Shown here piece after piece: positions 49,001-60,967 of a stretch of DNA of 64,000 bases. Both the position numbers and the translations under genes were made by a program. Each line of letters starts with the position of its first letter. Positions within the stretch are counted from its first letter, which is position 1. The stretch covers positions 172,501 to 236,500 of the forward strand of contig CALNXK010000302.1 in NCBI GenBank assembly GCA_942486035.1, written 5' to 3'. The notes beneath the pieces are model-generated. The model had not been told where the DNA came from. It did not search any database and worked only from the letters and a program-made list of their open reading frames with translations. This DNA comes from Porites lobata (Eukaryota; Cnidaria; Anthozoa; Scleractinia; Poritidae).

Positions 49001-52000
49001 GTGATTTTCCATCAAACATTATTTTTTTACTTTTTACCCCAAAGTTTTTTTTTTTTCGTTCAATTCTTATCTATGAGATGTAAACTTAGTTAAATTTCTG
49101 TAATTTGTTGTTAAATGCAAATCTGCAAATAACTAAGTATTTAATTTTGCGTAAAAGGTACATGAAATTGTACTGTTTAGTCAGTAAATCATTAAAAAGA
49201 GAAAGCATCATGCTTTCTCTTTTCAAATCTAGTAGGACTTAAGCAATGGCATTGCTTAAGTCCTAGTAGTTCTTCTCCATTTCTGCTAAGGGGAAATAGT
49301 TTGCTCTTTTCAAGAAATTGTTCTTGCCCATTGCGGTTTCAAACCAAGGATAGCAGCAAGTCTGTCGTGGTCATATACTGCTACTTCAGTGCAAGCGAAG
49401 CATAGGCGCACAAGTCAGCGCTTGCGTTTAGTCAGGTGCCGAAAATGAAGTGGAAACTTAACCCTAAGGGCGTCCATGTTCGCTCCGGCTCGAAAAGGTA
49501 GAGTCAGTTGTGCAGTAAAAAGTAATGCGAAAAACCTGCGGGGGGCTGGGGGAAAGAAAGGCGTCTTATTTTTCTTTGGCTTGTTCTATTTTCGCGACGT
49601 GCTACAGGTTACGAAATACTGACAAGCTCAATATATGTCTTCACCACCGAGAGTCACTTGCCCTTAGCCAGACACGCCCCTCACGTATCATGTTTCGTTC
49701 CTAAAGTTATTTCAAAACACAGAACCAAACCTAATCAGCGGCCGAAGGCAGAAAAGGGGATGAGCAAACGGATGTCACAGCATATTTTGCAAGAAACCGG
49801 TATCCTTGTGCCTATCGGCTCAGGAACGATTGATTACTACTAGAATAAATACCAGGGTCAGAATTTGAGTGCTACAATGGGAGGGAAGGAAGAAAAGAAA
49901 AACCGCGCGCCCTGTAAAGTCTTTTATAAACTTTCTCGTCCTGACGGTCTCAAAGAAGGGCGTTGTGGCTGCTATTTAATTTACAGTGTCTGTTGCAGGA
50001 GTCGAATTAATCCTACAGCAACTGGAAACGTGGCCACGCCTGCTCAAACTGAGATTGCTTGTAGGATATTCGGCTATAGTTTGGTATATTCACGAGCGCG
50101 TTTTGTCCAGTGAACTGAGCGCGTAGTTTTTCTTAACGAAGGGATGGGGTGGGTCAAGTGAATATTTCGGGGAACGTTTGCTCTCTTTAGTGAGGGGGGG
50201 GGGGGGTATATTTGTTGATATCAGGAGTTCTGGCCTGGATAGAGTCGTTGTAAAGCTATTTTTGCTTCGGGGTATCGGTTTCCCGGAAGATGAGCAAGGA
50301 AAATTCAATGGTGCATTTATGGAATAATAATAGAGATTCTCATGGTCTAACAGTGCGAAGATTAGACTTCTCGTAAGGTGGCAACGATCAAGGGCCGCAT
50401 TATAATTCATGATAATTGAAGGTCATGATGTGGAAAAAGCGACTGAAATGGTGGATGCCATGCAATCCTCTCGGGTGGGGGCGGGGCACCTGGCCTTAAC
50501 GGTTGCCCCTTCGACAGAAGGCAAGCATGCCCAGATTGTCCACGGGTTGCTAAATGAGACCGTCCCTTTCTTAGTACCCGTTCCCTGTCTTATTATTAGA
50601 CCCGGGCAAATTTCTCGAGATTGCACCATCATTTTGGGCTTTTAAGCTTCCAAAGTCCAACAATAATAGCGCATGTTCGCGACGGTTTTTTAAGTCAGTC
50701 AAGTTCTTAAACCAGGCCTTAAACGGCCAGTTTTAAGTGTCGATAACAGTTAAAAAGGCATACAAGCCCCATGCAAAAGACAGTGGGAAGGAAGTACACA
50801 TCGGTGATGGGGAAAAAGGACTAGCCCACAGTTATTTAGGGGTGGATCTTTCGAAACATTCTTATACTCTTGGACAGATATGCATTGTTTAAAGTTTTAG
50901 ACAAAACAGGTGTAAATTTATAGTAACAAACTGTTAAATATACATCAGCAAGATTTTTGCGAATCCTATTTTTCGCTGGAGACTATCGTGTACTGGCTGG
51001 TCACGCAATCAAAGGTAACGTACTTTCCCACGTTTGTTTACTGACCTTTACAATACACTGCGTTCGACAAAGGATCCAAATTACGCTGGAAATGTTTTGC
51101 TATTCGGCCCACTTTTTATCTTAGGTAAGGCATTGCAAAGCTGATTCACTTACGAAGATTCGAGGGAGAATTATTTCTTGATGTTATTCTGATTTCGCAG
51201 TCACGGGAAAACAGACCTAGACTCAGGTCCACTCGCAGACGCCATGCTGCAATCTTCAAGATCTCAAACGGCCTCTCCTTTGAGGATTGCGTGTATTTCA
51301 TTAAAACAGGTACATATTAAAAGAATCTTGTTAGTTTCTCCCTTTTAACGAGCTCAAATCGATGCATAAAACTAAGGTGACGTGCACGTGTCAACTGACC
51401 CTGGGGTCAATTAGCAGTTGTTTGGGGCAAAATAACTTCAAAATAATCAATCTATTTTACAAGCGTTCGCAAGAACACCAGACTAACTTTCAGATAATGT
51501 TGAAGTACTATATCTCATTAGTTAGTAAGCGGGATTTGGGGTGATTTGGAGAATTCCCCCATATAGAAAATTCGATTTTGGTTTTAGCGGTAAATTGTTG
51601 TATTTATAAGCATTATGCGAATTACGTTTCAAAATTCTGCTGGTTCGTCGATATTTTATACTCTAAATCTAAAAAATAAGCCATTCAGAAATTGTTAGAT
51701 ATCTGCTTTTTGAGATTTAAGTGGAAGATTGGCAATATATTCGCTCGTTTATGAAAGTCAGCTCATTTCTGTCGCTAGGCTATATTGCCTTGTTCGGCGG
51801 CTAATTTTAGGCCCGCAGATCGTTGAAATCGAAAATCTCAAATAATTCCCAAACTTGGCCGCATTTTGAAATTTAAACCTCAGCAGTGTTATAAACTCAT
51901 TAAAACCTTATTACAGACTGAAAATGAGAGTAAGTTAGGTTTTGAGCTGTGGCCACGATTTGCCGATTTTGCTCGATTTTTCTGTGCATTCGCTCTTAAG

Positions 52001-54466
52001 CATTGTTGTGTAACTTCCCCTTTTTCACCTGCTTCCAACCCTTTTAGGACTCTCACCTCCTGCCTTATCCTCTCCCATCTCCTGTACCCCTGCCAAGCCC
52101 ATCCTGTTGGGCCTTCACAGTCCCAGGGGCCCCACTCACATATTTTAATGATGGGGGGGCCGACAGAGGTTCATATTTTATGCCCCAAAAAATCCCAACT
52201 TCAGAATTTGTCTACCCAAAAAAATCCCTACTTTTTTTAGCATACCTAAAAAAATCCCTCAGTGTTTTTGCATCAGCAAATTAATCTTCTGGAAAGTTAA
52301 AACATGCCAACTTCAACCCTGGTTTTGCTCAAAAACAAAACTATAAATTGCGCTCATGTTATTTTTGATTTGAGCTGATGAAAAATACAATACCCAAAAA
52401 ATCTCTCTGTTGTTTTCACGACCCAAAAAAATCCCTTTTGGCCAAAATGTCACACCCAAAAAAATTCTTCGGACCCCCCCCGTCATTAAAATATTTGAGT
52501 GTGGCCCCTGGGTTCACAGTATTCTCCCTAAATTTTAGCTCAGCCAGTAAGGGACCATTCATAGCTGGTAAGGCAGAAAATATGCACCAGAGGTGCACTT
52601 TCCTGGGGGCAGGGGGGTAGTGGAGTGCGGGACATGGCCCCGCCCTTAATGTTGGAAGATTTAGGAGCTTGAGTCTCTAAAACGTCGTTCCCTCATTTTA
52701 AGACCTATTTTACGCTAATCCGCCATCCATATGTTAATTCATTTCCTTGTGGCATGTGAGAATCGGATCGGATCGGATCACAACTTGTGCATTTCTTGAA
52801 AGTACTTCTTTAATTTAGGAAAACATCAGGCCATTGCAGGCGGTAACAAGTGTTGCTTCAGATGGGAAAAATTACTGGTTACCGCCTGATGAGAAGAACA
52901 CTGCTTCCAACCCCAAGGGGGGACATTAATTAGACAGGAGGCATTTAAAGGAGTCTCTTAATCAAACTTCACATTGTAGAGGGGTGTTTATTAGATAAGA
53001 AGCATTTATTTGAGACTTGGCGTCGTTAACATTATTTATGGTACATGTATTTCTTGGTTGACAATTATTGACTGTCTATAGTTCAGGGGCTGGAAATCAT
53101 TATGGAACATTCAGTGGACCCATCAATGCCTTCAGTCCGGTTTCAAAAGGGAAGAAAGCAGCAGATTCACCAGGAAAGAACTTCCTAACAAATCCACCAA
53201 AGAAAGGAACCGGTTATGGCTATCTTCATGTCACCATTGGTGCCCCTCCAAAATACATGTCAGATGCTTATGAACGTGCCAGAGAATTAAGAAAGGTGAT
53301 TGGATGATATATACATGAAGACACTTCAAAAATAAAATAGAGTTATCAATTAAATTAAATAATATATAACCAACAATACATTAGTGTCAAAACTCATGCT
53401 CTGTACTGGCAATTAGTTGCATTGCCAACTTTCAACCTTGATTTGTGTTTTAAAAAGAAAAACTGAAAAAAAACATACTGGAGTTTGCTGAATCTTCATG
53501 GTTCATGAACTGTGAGCTTAAATTTTGCATTGTAAGGTTTTCCACTGTAGCGTTTATTACACATATTCTTTCATAATGACTTTGGTCACACTTTATAGAG
53601 TCTAATTTTGATTTAGGCTAAAATTTTCTTATTACCCACAAATGGTTGGCATTATTTCAGCCGGAATTGAGCAAAGTCTTGTCAAATTTGTCACAACAGC
53701 ATCTTGCACCACAATGATGTGTTAGCTGATAGTTTTGTAACTAAAAGTGAAAAAGTGAACTTTGGTACAGAGAGAAAATGTGGGTCATAGAAATTAAAGG
53801 TTGGGGTACTTCAATTTTGTAGTAACTGTCCCAGGTTTGTGACTTGCTGAATTCTAAAAACTGTTCATAATAAATAAATATGGTTAACTGTTTTGTTTAC
53901 AGAAAGAAATGGAAGCAAGTTTTAAAGCAAGAAAAGGAGGACCATATAAGCTTAATCTCCACCCAAAAGCCTTTTTTGATGGAAATCCATACAAAAGTGA
54001 CAGATGTAAGTACTTTTCTTTGCCATGACTTTCATTGAAGGTGCTGTCTGCAGTGGGAGGGGTGTACGCCTTACACAAAGTCATGTAATGGAGAGTAGGG
54101 ATTTCACAAATTTATTGAGGTATAGGAAAAAGAAAAGTTTAGAGTGATTGACCAAAAAATGTTTAACACCATCTTTAAAAGTTTCTCAAAGAGACTTTCC
54201 CAATGGCTGATCCACAGTTGATATTATTTTTACATTTTTTAAGTGGTTACAGTTGTATGTAAAAGACAAGTGAGTAAAAGGTTTAATTTCTTTGTTATCA
54301 ACCAAAATGCTGCTACAGAGTGTTTCTTGCATAATACAGATTTTTAATGATCTAATTTTTCTTGCGTCTTTTTAGCACTTCCACCACTGAAAGAAACAAG
54401 AAAACCACCAGAGGGCCTTAAACCTTTTAAACCTAGTTCTCCACCCAAAGAGGTTAGCATTGTGTA

Positions 54467-54521
<55 letters not shown>

Positions 54522-55347
54522 TCATTGAGTATTACTTTTCATATCTCCTGCAAATGATCAATGTCCCACTTTATCTCTTTTTTTTTCCAAGATCTAGTTT
54601 AACCCTTTCACTCCGCCAAAAACTTCCCACATTTGATTTTGCCCTATGTGAAAACACAAAAATTGTACAAAGAAAGAACTGACAAGGAGGTTTCATTTGA
54701 ATGGTGACACCATGATAGTGTTTTTTCCATAAGCTAAAACGTTAGAAGTACTGTATTACAGCATATACTAAATTATTAAATAGGACCATGTGAAAATACT
54801 GTGGAAGAGGTTTCACTTGAATGGTCACACCATAGGATTTCATCCACAGACTCAAAAGTTAGAACTACACACCAAATAAATAGTACCATGTGAAAATACT
54901 GCTGAAGAGGTTTCATTTGAATGGTAACACCATAGGATTTCATCCACAGACTCAAAAGTTAGAACTACATACTAAATAAATAGTACCATGTGAAAATACT
55001 GCTAAAAAGGTTTGATTTGAATGGTCACACCATAGGATTTGATCCACAGACTCTAAAGTAAGAACTACTTCACAGGACTCTGTCATTCACTCTGGGTGAA
55101 AGGTTAAAATTACTATGTATTGCTTTTTCAGATTGGTGGCATGAAGGCTGGATGCTTTGACAGTTATCCATCACACTCCGAAGATCCTTACATGGTAAAA
55201 AAGAAGAACACAGGTGACGCAGAAAAAAGAATCTTCAGACCCTCACAGGGTCCCAAATCAACACCAATGCGATCAGTTATCAATCAAAATGTACACAGAC
55301 GAATCAACAACTTAAATTTCAGGCAGCCTGTTACTGTATCAATTTGA
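46045..55347 (+). CDS. CFAP96: Cilia- and flagella-associated protein 96 (C4orf47 homologue)
   Basis: Six exons: 46045-46144, 46699-46915, 53082-53295, 53903-54005, 54376-54452 and 55132-55347, phase-consistent, giving 308 residues (human C4orf47 about 309). The family is known as a ciliary and basal-body protein with no enzyme motif. Matching blocks in order are RVGLFSELGYISIGDPY (exon 1), KQMLPGGSKT, LQAGYFD and LGKAFVPSNGEKLP (exon 2), HYGTFSGPINAFSP, GKNFLTNPPKKGTGYGY (exon 3), GPYKLNLHPKAFFDGNPY (exon 4), FKPSSPPKE (exon 5), and GGMKAGCFDSYPSHSEDPY with IFRPSQGPKSTP (exon 6). Intron 2 is 6.2 kb because it holds a TTAA-flanked 4.4 kb element and a hAT-like MITE. The start lies 347 bases from the divergent RALBP1 start. 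The match extends over the whole length, so I am confident of the orthology. Confidence 0.94.
47597..48650 (+). repeat. Left ~1.05-kb inverted repeat of the TTAA element
   Basis: Matches the reverse complement of 50967-51995 through blocks such as gctgaggttta, ggcaatatagcctagcgacag, gaatatattgccaat and ctccagcgaaaaata. The last block marks the inner end. Confidence 0.85.
49195..49265. repeat. Two adjacent perfect short hairpins inside the TTAA element
   Basis: aaaagagaaagca (49195-49207) pairs with 49211-49223 over a 3-base loop. taggacttaagcaat (49233-49247) pairs with 49251-49265, also over a 3-base loop. Confidence 0.9.
50967..51995 (-). repeat. Right ~1.03-kb inverted repeat of the TTAA element
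   Basis: Reverse complement of 47597-48650. It carries a 9-base insertion near the outer end (aatcggcaa region) and a few small indels that account for the length difference. Confidence 0.85.
52122..52512. mobile_element. hAT-like MITE with 8-bp target duplication
   Basis: A perfect 8-bp duplication TTCACAGT (52114-52121 and 52513-52520) flanks 391 bases. The ends are inverted over about 38 bases (cccaggggccccactcac against the reverse of gagtgtggcccctggg, continuing through tattttaatga and a G run). The centre has repeated ccaaaaaaatccc words. An 8-bp duplication and C-rich ends point to hAT. In CFAP96 intron 2. Confidence 0.87.
54468..54519. repeat. (AAT)n microsatellite
   Basis: About seventeen units, beginning about 15 bases after the donor of CFAP96 exon 5. 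Confidence 0.95.
54598..55108. repeat. TTTAACCCTTTCACTC-ended repeat with 100-bp tandem units
   Basis: The ends tttaaccctttcactc and gggtgaaaggttaaaa are inverted. Between them a unit starting accatgtgaaaatact repeats at 54785, 54885 and 54985, a period of exactly 100 bases, with a more diverged unit before. Each unit contains gaatggtNacaccataggat. It fills most of CFAP96 intron 5. Confidence 0.85.
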
Positions 55348-56622
55348 TGAGTTAAAGATTTCTGTTAACTTAATCATAGATTAATGTGAGTTAAACCACT
55401 TATAAATAAACAGTTGTACATGATGCAAACTTCTCAGTGTTTAGAAGTCATAAGTAAACAACATATAAAGTTCTTTTTACAAATGATTTATTGTAGTTTT
55501 GCTGTCATCCTACAAATTTGTCCTACATGTATTTACACATTGCACATTGTATGAGACTTTTTAAAAAACATAAGAGAAATTTGTTCCTTCTTCATCTTAA
55601 ATAGTCCATATTAAGTGAAATATTTTACTGTACATGGTTAGCAAAATATTTACATTCATAAATCTTTATCCATTACTCGGTGTAAGTTTGTGAAAGTCAG
55701 TTGAAAATTAAGTAGTGAGTAGAAAGAATGTTGTAAGTGAATTTAAAAAGAACAATAAAAAGTCATGGAGTTTCCTTAGAGCTTGATGTTGTAATAGGTA
55801 GAAAATGGATCTGACCAAGAAGTAATGGTAATTAGATTTCTGGGAAACTGCCCACCTACCCCTCCCATAACCCAACATTAACACTTACTTCTCACTTAGG
55901 GCAAAATGTTGGCTTAGGAAGGGGTAGGTGGGCAGTTTCCCAGTTCCCTCAATTATTGATCCGAAATAATTTAATGAAGGGTCTGTGACACGGCTGTTTA
56001 CAGCTGTAGTTCATTTGGTTTAATAATAATGCCAATTAAGCATCCTTATTTGTTAAGGAAGTGGAGGAATTATTTGTGAATCACAAAATTACAGCCTCAT
56101 GTCATACAAAACATGTCTCAAAACCATTATATTTAAAATTAGAAACGAAAAAAAGGAACTTTGAAAAACCATTAGGCTAACAAGTTCTCAAAGTCCTCAA
56201 ATACAGTACAACGTACTACATTTATTGGTTTCAGTCTTCCTTAAGTTTGTCCATCCTTGGCTCCTTTGGTGTTTACTGTGTTACTTATACTTTCTTTTCA
56301 TGTTTTGAGCAGTTATTTTTATGTTTTACTCAGTTTGGTAGCAGTACCCACTGTTTGAATTTTGTTAAATTTCATGACACAGCTCCTTTAAGAAGGTGCA
56401 GAGCCAAAAAAGGAACTTTTTCCTATGCCATGAAGGAATACATTACAGCCAGACAGCTGGAGAGCCATTGCAGAGCAGTTTTCTAGGATTGCCACTCACC
56501 AGATATGATCCACTTTCAAAGATGGAGTCAACATTAATTTTGATGCTGTCTGAAACCCTTGTCTGTCTCAGACATAACAAGTTATTCTACTCTGATATAT
56601 TTGTAAAGCAAAAACAAAAGGC
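55348..56622. other. Intergenic stretch between CFAP96 and TXNDC15
   Basis: The two genes converge. It holds the two 3' untranslated regions and one foldback MITE at 55839-55946. An aataaa lies near 55405. No further gene was seen. Confidence 0.55.
55839..55946. repeat. CTGGGAAACTGCCCACCTACCCC foldback MITE, copy 2
   Basis: ctgggaaactgcccacctac plus ccct (from 55842) faces ggtaggtgggcagtttcccag. The loop resembles the copy at 21040-21140. The arms are perfect for over 20 bases. Confidence 0.85.
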
Positions 56623-59600
56623 CTACTCCTGTTTCTCTCTGCTGAACCAATGAAAAAATCTCTGCCAGTTGATCGCTTGAATCCTATCCAACAGTAGCTG
56701 CCTGTAACTAGATTTTCCAAACATGAAAACCCCAAATGTCAACAGAAAGAGCACAGAGAGTAGCAAATAATAATCCGTTTCATCAACTGGTTTGTTTTTT
56801 AGTGGACCAAGGTAATCTTCCTCAGATATCTGTAGAGTGAAATTTCCCTCAACACCTACAACAAAAGGAACTTTGATTTAAGGTCTATAAACTTTTAAAG
56901 CACACCACTGGGAAACTACCTTATTGGCAATATAAATTTACAAATGTTAAATAATAATGTACAAAATTGTTAAGAACCATAAAAATCATACCTGTGTTAT
57001 TCTTGATAAAGTTCCTCATATCATCCAAGGAAACTGAACTGTTGAATTTCAAAACAGGCTTCCCTGTATGAAATAACAGAATGGTAGGCACAGCAACAAT
57101 TCCAAATCGAGTATTTAAGCTGAAAAGATAACAAGAATGGCAGGACCTAAGATCAACTTACATGTACTGTGAACTCTTTCATTATACAGTTTAAATTACA
57201 GTGAATCCTGTATAAGACTTTGCCTCGACCCTTGGCCTCATTATTCTGCACAGCCTATGTATTTTGAGTCACTTGGTTTGAGCTGTTCTAACTTTTCCAG
57301 GGTAGAAGGGTCACATGCCTACCCTGGCTACCCTGTGTTAGCCAAATTTTCATATGTTTCCTTAAGCCATTCACCCCTGAGCAACCCACATCCCTTCTAC
57401 TGCTTGTGACATCATCAGTTTTAATGGTCAAGGACAACTTTGTCTGCTACCTTGTGCAGAGTGAAGAGATCTTTCAAATCATACCAGAATGAACACAACT
57501 CAGTCAAGGACAAAAGAAGAAAAAGGCAAAAAAACCTTGTAACATTGACCAGAAAAATTTCATGAAAATCTTGCTTCACTTCCCACTTACCTTTTCTTTT
57601 GATTAATTTTTTTCTAAGATCCTAAAAGCTTTCCAAAAAACTTTGCCCACCAAAATTAAGCCTACTAAATGCCCAGTGCTCAAAAGAAAGAAAATGAGGT
57701 AAGAAAAGTAAAAAAAGGAAGGGAGGAGAGAAAGTAAAGGAGTAAAAGTCAAGACTCCTTTCTCACTTTAAAACTCTCAAAATTTTGCTTTCGGTGCATG
57801 CCCAAACTTTGCAAGCTAATATTTTGTATCTGGATCAGAAGGCTGTGTACGACATGTAAATAGCCTTATGGTAAGTCTTTAAGCTACCGTTATGGCACAA
57901 CAGTGACCAGAACATCACTTGAGTAGCTTCAAAACGCATTTTTTGGCAAAATTTTGAATGGGTTAAAAAAAAACTTCGCAAACTCTTTAAATGAGAAATA
58001 AGAAGTTGGTTCCACTAGAGGGGGTGACCCTCCTAGCCAGGTCACCCTCATAGCAGCATTTGTTTAAAAGTTTTCTCCTAGTCCATGGTCCAATACGGCA
58101 ATGCCATACTGAATGGATGAAAATAACCAGCTATCTAATCCACTCCACAAGGAGACTGATTTTATGCCAAAATGAGTGGTTGTTCTGCATTTACAAGACA
58201 CTGTCGGAAGATTTAATTTCACAGGAATGAAATTCTTTCTCTGGTAGTATACAGCAACCAGCATGAACTTGTGCTGCTATGGCTCCTTCGTGTATGCCTC
58301 TGGCATTGTGTACAAGAATACAGAGCCATAAAAGGGAGCCAAACCAATGCTCAGCACTGAGAATTCACTGTAGCTAATGAAAAGAGCCAGATGGATTGAA
58401 GGGTAACTTTAGTTGGAATAAGAGAAATGAAGAAAAAGAAATGTACTAGAAACCCTTCTACAAGCGTTTTCAGGCAAATTGCTTGCGAAGAAAACTGACT
58501 GATAAATTTCCATCACACTTTAGGATAATACCTAACCTTATTCAAAATAAATATTTTTCTTGGATCTTGCGCCTAATTCTTTATAACCAGCTGGGTCTAG
58601 CACTGACCAAATTTGGAAGATGTTTGCAATTATTTCACAATATTGATGTGCAATAAACATAACAGTAGACCCACCCGTATCACCTAATGCAAGCACAGCA
58701 GCATGGGTGGATCAGCTGTTTTGGTGAGGAAATTGTGGAAGATTTCAAAAGTTTGCATACAAGATAAAAGCCTTTTGCCTGAGTCTCCAAAACATAATTA
58801 AATATATATATCTTCTCTACATCTCTTTTTTGTTTTGTTTTGTTTTGACTGTGCCCTTTTACCCAAGGAAAAACGAAAGAGCAGGGAGAGAAAAAGGAAA
58901 AACAGACAAGATGTATTAACTTTGCTATTTGCTTTTCGCCTGCTGCTCTCCTCTCAATTGATGCTTTCTGGGTGTGTGCGTGTTTTTTTTTTTACTTTAG
59001 TCACTTTTTACTTGTATTTAATTTGTTGTTGGTGTTAAAATAAATAAATAAAAGAAAGCAAAAAAAAGATACAATAGCCAAAATAAATTACTGCTTTAAG
59101 CACGAGTAGACAAAATTATGACTTGAACGACAAAAACTGCTTTTTAAAGAAATCTGTCAGGACCTACATACAGTCAAACCGGCATAATAACAAGGATCTG
59201 CATTAAGTGGTCACCCCTCCTCTTAAGGGAGTGGTACTTTCTTAACCCTTTAAACCCCAAGATCCACATACAAATTCTCCAAACTGATCTGCATACATTT
59301 CATTAAAGAATTACTGTAGTTGAGTGAATCTGATAAGAGATAAAGGCATTTTCTCTTTGCTGATCATTTTATTAATTCTCATAACCTAATCTCTTGACAA
59401 TGTATGGATATTGTTACGAGAAAATTGATCTTGGACACTATTGGGACTTAAAGGGTTAAGTCCTGAAAATCTTTTTCCTTAATTGCTGTATTAAGCAGTC
59501 ACCTTTCCCATGGTTCCAATGAGTTGCCTTTTAATGTTTTCACATCTATTAAACAGTCACTTTGCAAACAAAAACACAAGTGCAGTAGAAACCCTGAGCA

Positions 59601-60674
59601 TTGCATTCAGCGATCATTTACTCCCTTTCTTTAGGCACAAGAACAGGCAGAAACAATTTGAGGTCAACTTATTATGTTATGGATACTACGCTTACAACCA
59701 TCTATTTTCTTGATCAATTCTTTGGTTAGTCAGTTGGTCATTCCCCCAGGGTGACCACCCAGTCTGCAGAGTATGGCAGGTGCACGCACGAGTGTTTTTT
59801 AAAAATATATAAGCAATAAGGGCCTAAAAACGGTCTTGCACACGCAAGATCTTGTCGAGTTCTGCTATACCCTGCAGACGGGGTGACCACTTATAAATGC
59901 AGGTTTGATTGTAATTCTTCATATCATGCCCAGCACCATCCAATAATTTTCATTACTAAAGGAACAGACTGTTAAGGTCCCTTACCTATGCTGCTTATAA
60001 GCATCTACTGCCAGAACAGGAAGATTGTTGTAAACTCTGCCCAGAGCATTATACAGTGGAGCAAGCTTTGCACAGAATGGGCAATACTCAGTATAAAACA
60101 GCACAACTGCACAAGAATCGGTTTCATTGTCCTCTGTCGTGTTAATCCACTGCATCAGCTCATCTGCCTTAACGATTACCACCCTCTGCTCAACAGAACC
60201 GTTGCCTAGTGAGTTATTCCGGCCCTTACAGAAGTATTTTGGCAATTCGGAACTCGCACTAGTTGAATTGGTGGTGTTGACAACTTCTGAGGCGTTTTCA
60301 ATTTGCGAAGAGTTTTCTTCGGAAATGGTTCCATTATTCACATCTGCGATGGTCGTTTTGTTCATTGTTTGGATTGCTTCCTCTAACATTGTGTTATTAA
60401 TGTCCACTGGAGCAGAGCTCTCTTCGACGTCAGCTGTAAAAGAAAGTTTAGAATGAGGGTTAGCGATTAAGAATTTGCGATTATCTTAATTACCTCTGCA
60501 GTAGCTAAAACATGCCACGGAATTATCTCGCCCCCTGTGAAATCCATTCTTATTAAAACTACCTTTTATAACGTCACTTTCAGGTAAAATTCCACTATCT
60601 TCGGCAGGATAGCACACAGGGATGACAAAAAGAATACAATATAGCCACAGTACACTCGAGAATTTGCCCGCCAT
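56623..60674 (-). CDS. TXNDC15: Thioredoxin domain-containing protein 15
   Basis: Four exons on the minus strand: 60674-60494, 60433-59986, 57119-56992 and 56855-56623, phase-consistent, giving 329 residues (human about 360). The family is an ER/ciliary membrane protein with one thioredoxin fold; in humans it is linked to the ciliary transition zone and Meckel-Gruber syndrome. Residues 1-24 are a hydrophobic signal peptide (WLYCILFVIPV). Residues 30-120 are acidic, with many N-x-S/T glycosylation sequons. The thioredoxin domain has CPFC at C178-C181 after VVLFYTEY, and the cis-proline loop VAVPTILLF in exon 3. A transmembrane helix lies at about 281-299 (YYLLLSVLFLLTFGVFMF), followed by a short basic cytosolic tail. 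Intron 2 is 2.9 kb and contains a TTAA-type MITE. Its start is 293 bases from the tRNA gene. Confidence 0.93.
59241..59460. repeat. MITE, TTAACCCTTTAAACCCC family, copy B
   Basis: The ends cttaaccctttaaacccc and gggacttaaagggttaag are inverted. The internal aatctcttgacaatg and gaaaattgatcttgg words fit the copy at 3532-3746. In TXNDC15 intron 2. Confidence 0.68.
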
Positions 60675-60967
60675 GTTTATTATCGTTTTGGTGCGTACAG
60701 CGCATGCTTCCAGTTATATTTGCTGACCAAAGACCAAACAATCAGTCCATTTCATAAAATTTCGGTGAAATTTTCGCCTCACCTCGCTTCAACTTTTTTC
60801 GGAAATAAGATTTATTTTGTTTGGCTGGCTAAATAAATAATCAATCGAAAATGTCGAACGTATAAAGCCATGGGATGCCATCCGAACGAGACATTGAGCC
60901 TGCGAATGTTGTGACGTCATTCAGTATTGGAAATAAATAGGTAAACGTCCGCTTCCCTCATATCAGA

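Larger units (their letters stand above)
47597..51995. mobile_element. 4.4 kb element with ~1.05-kb inverted repeats and TTAA target site, no transposase
   Basis: TTAA sits at both borders (47593-47596 and 51996-51999). The termini start gagcgaatgcacagaaaaat and are inverted over about 1.05 kb (47597-48650 against 50967-51995), with scattered substitutions and a few small indels. The TTAA duplication and long inverted repeats fit the Kolobok superfamily better than piggyBac, which usually starts CCC; this is an inference. The 2.3 kb centre has only short frames without recognisable domains, so the element is probably non-autonomous or carries unknown cargo. It occupies CFAP96 intron 2. Confidence 0.82.

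Noticed and set aside
50409..50645. Opposed frames on both strands within the TTAA element centre
   Set aside because: Mutually antisense, short, without motifs. Kept as a cargo question rather than a gene.
51866..52620. Frames spanning the element border and the hAT-like MITE
   Set aside because: They cross the transposon edge and the lysine/proline-rich part is the MITE's CCAAAAAAATCCC tract.
60127..60456. 109-residue plus-strand frame over TXNDC15 exon 2
   Set aside because: Antisense shadow of the conserved thioredoxin exon.
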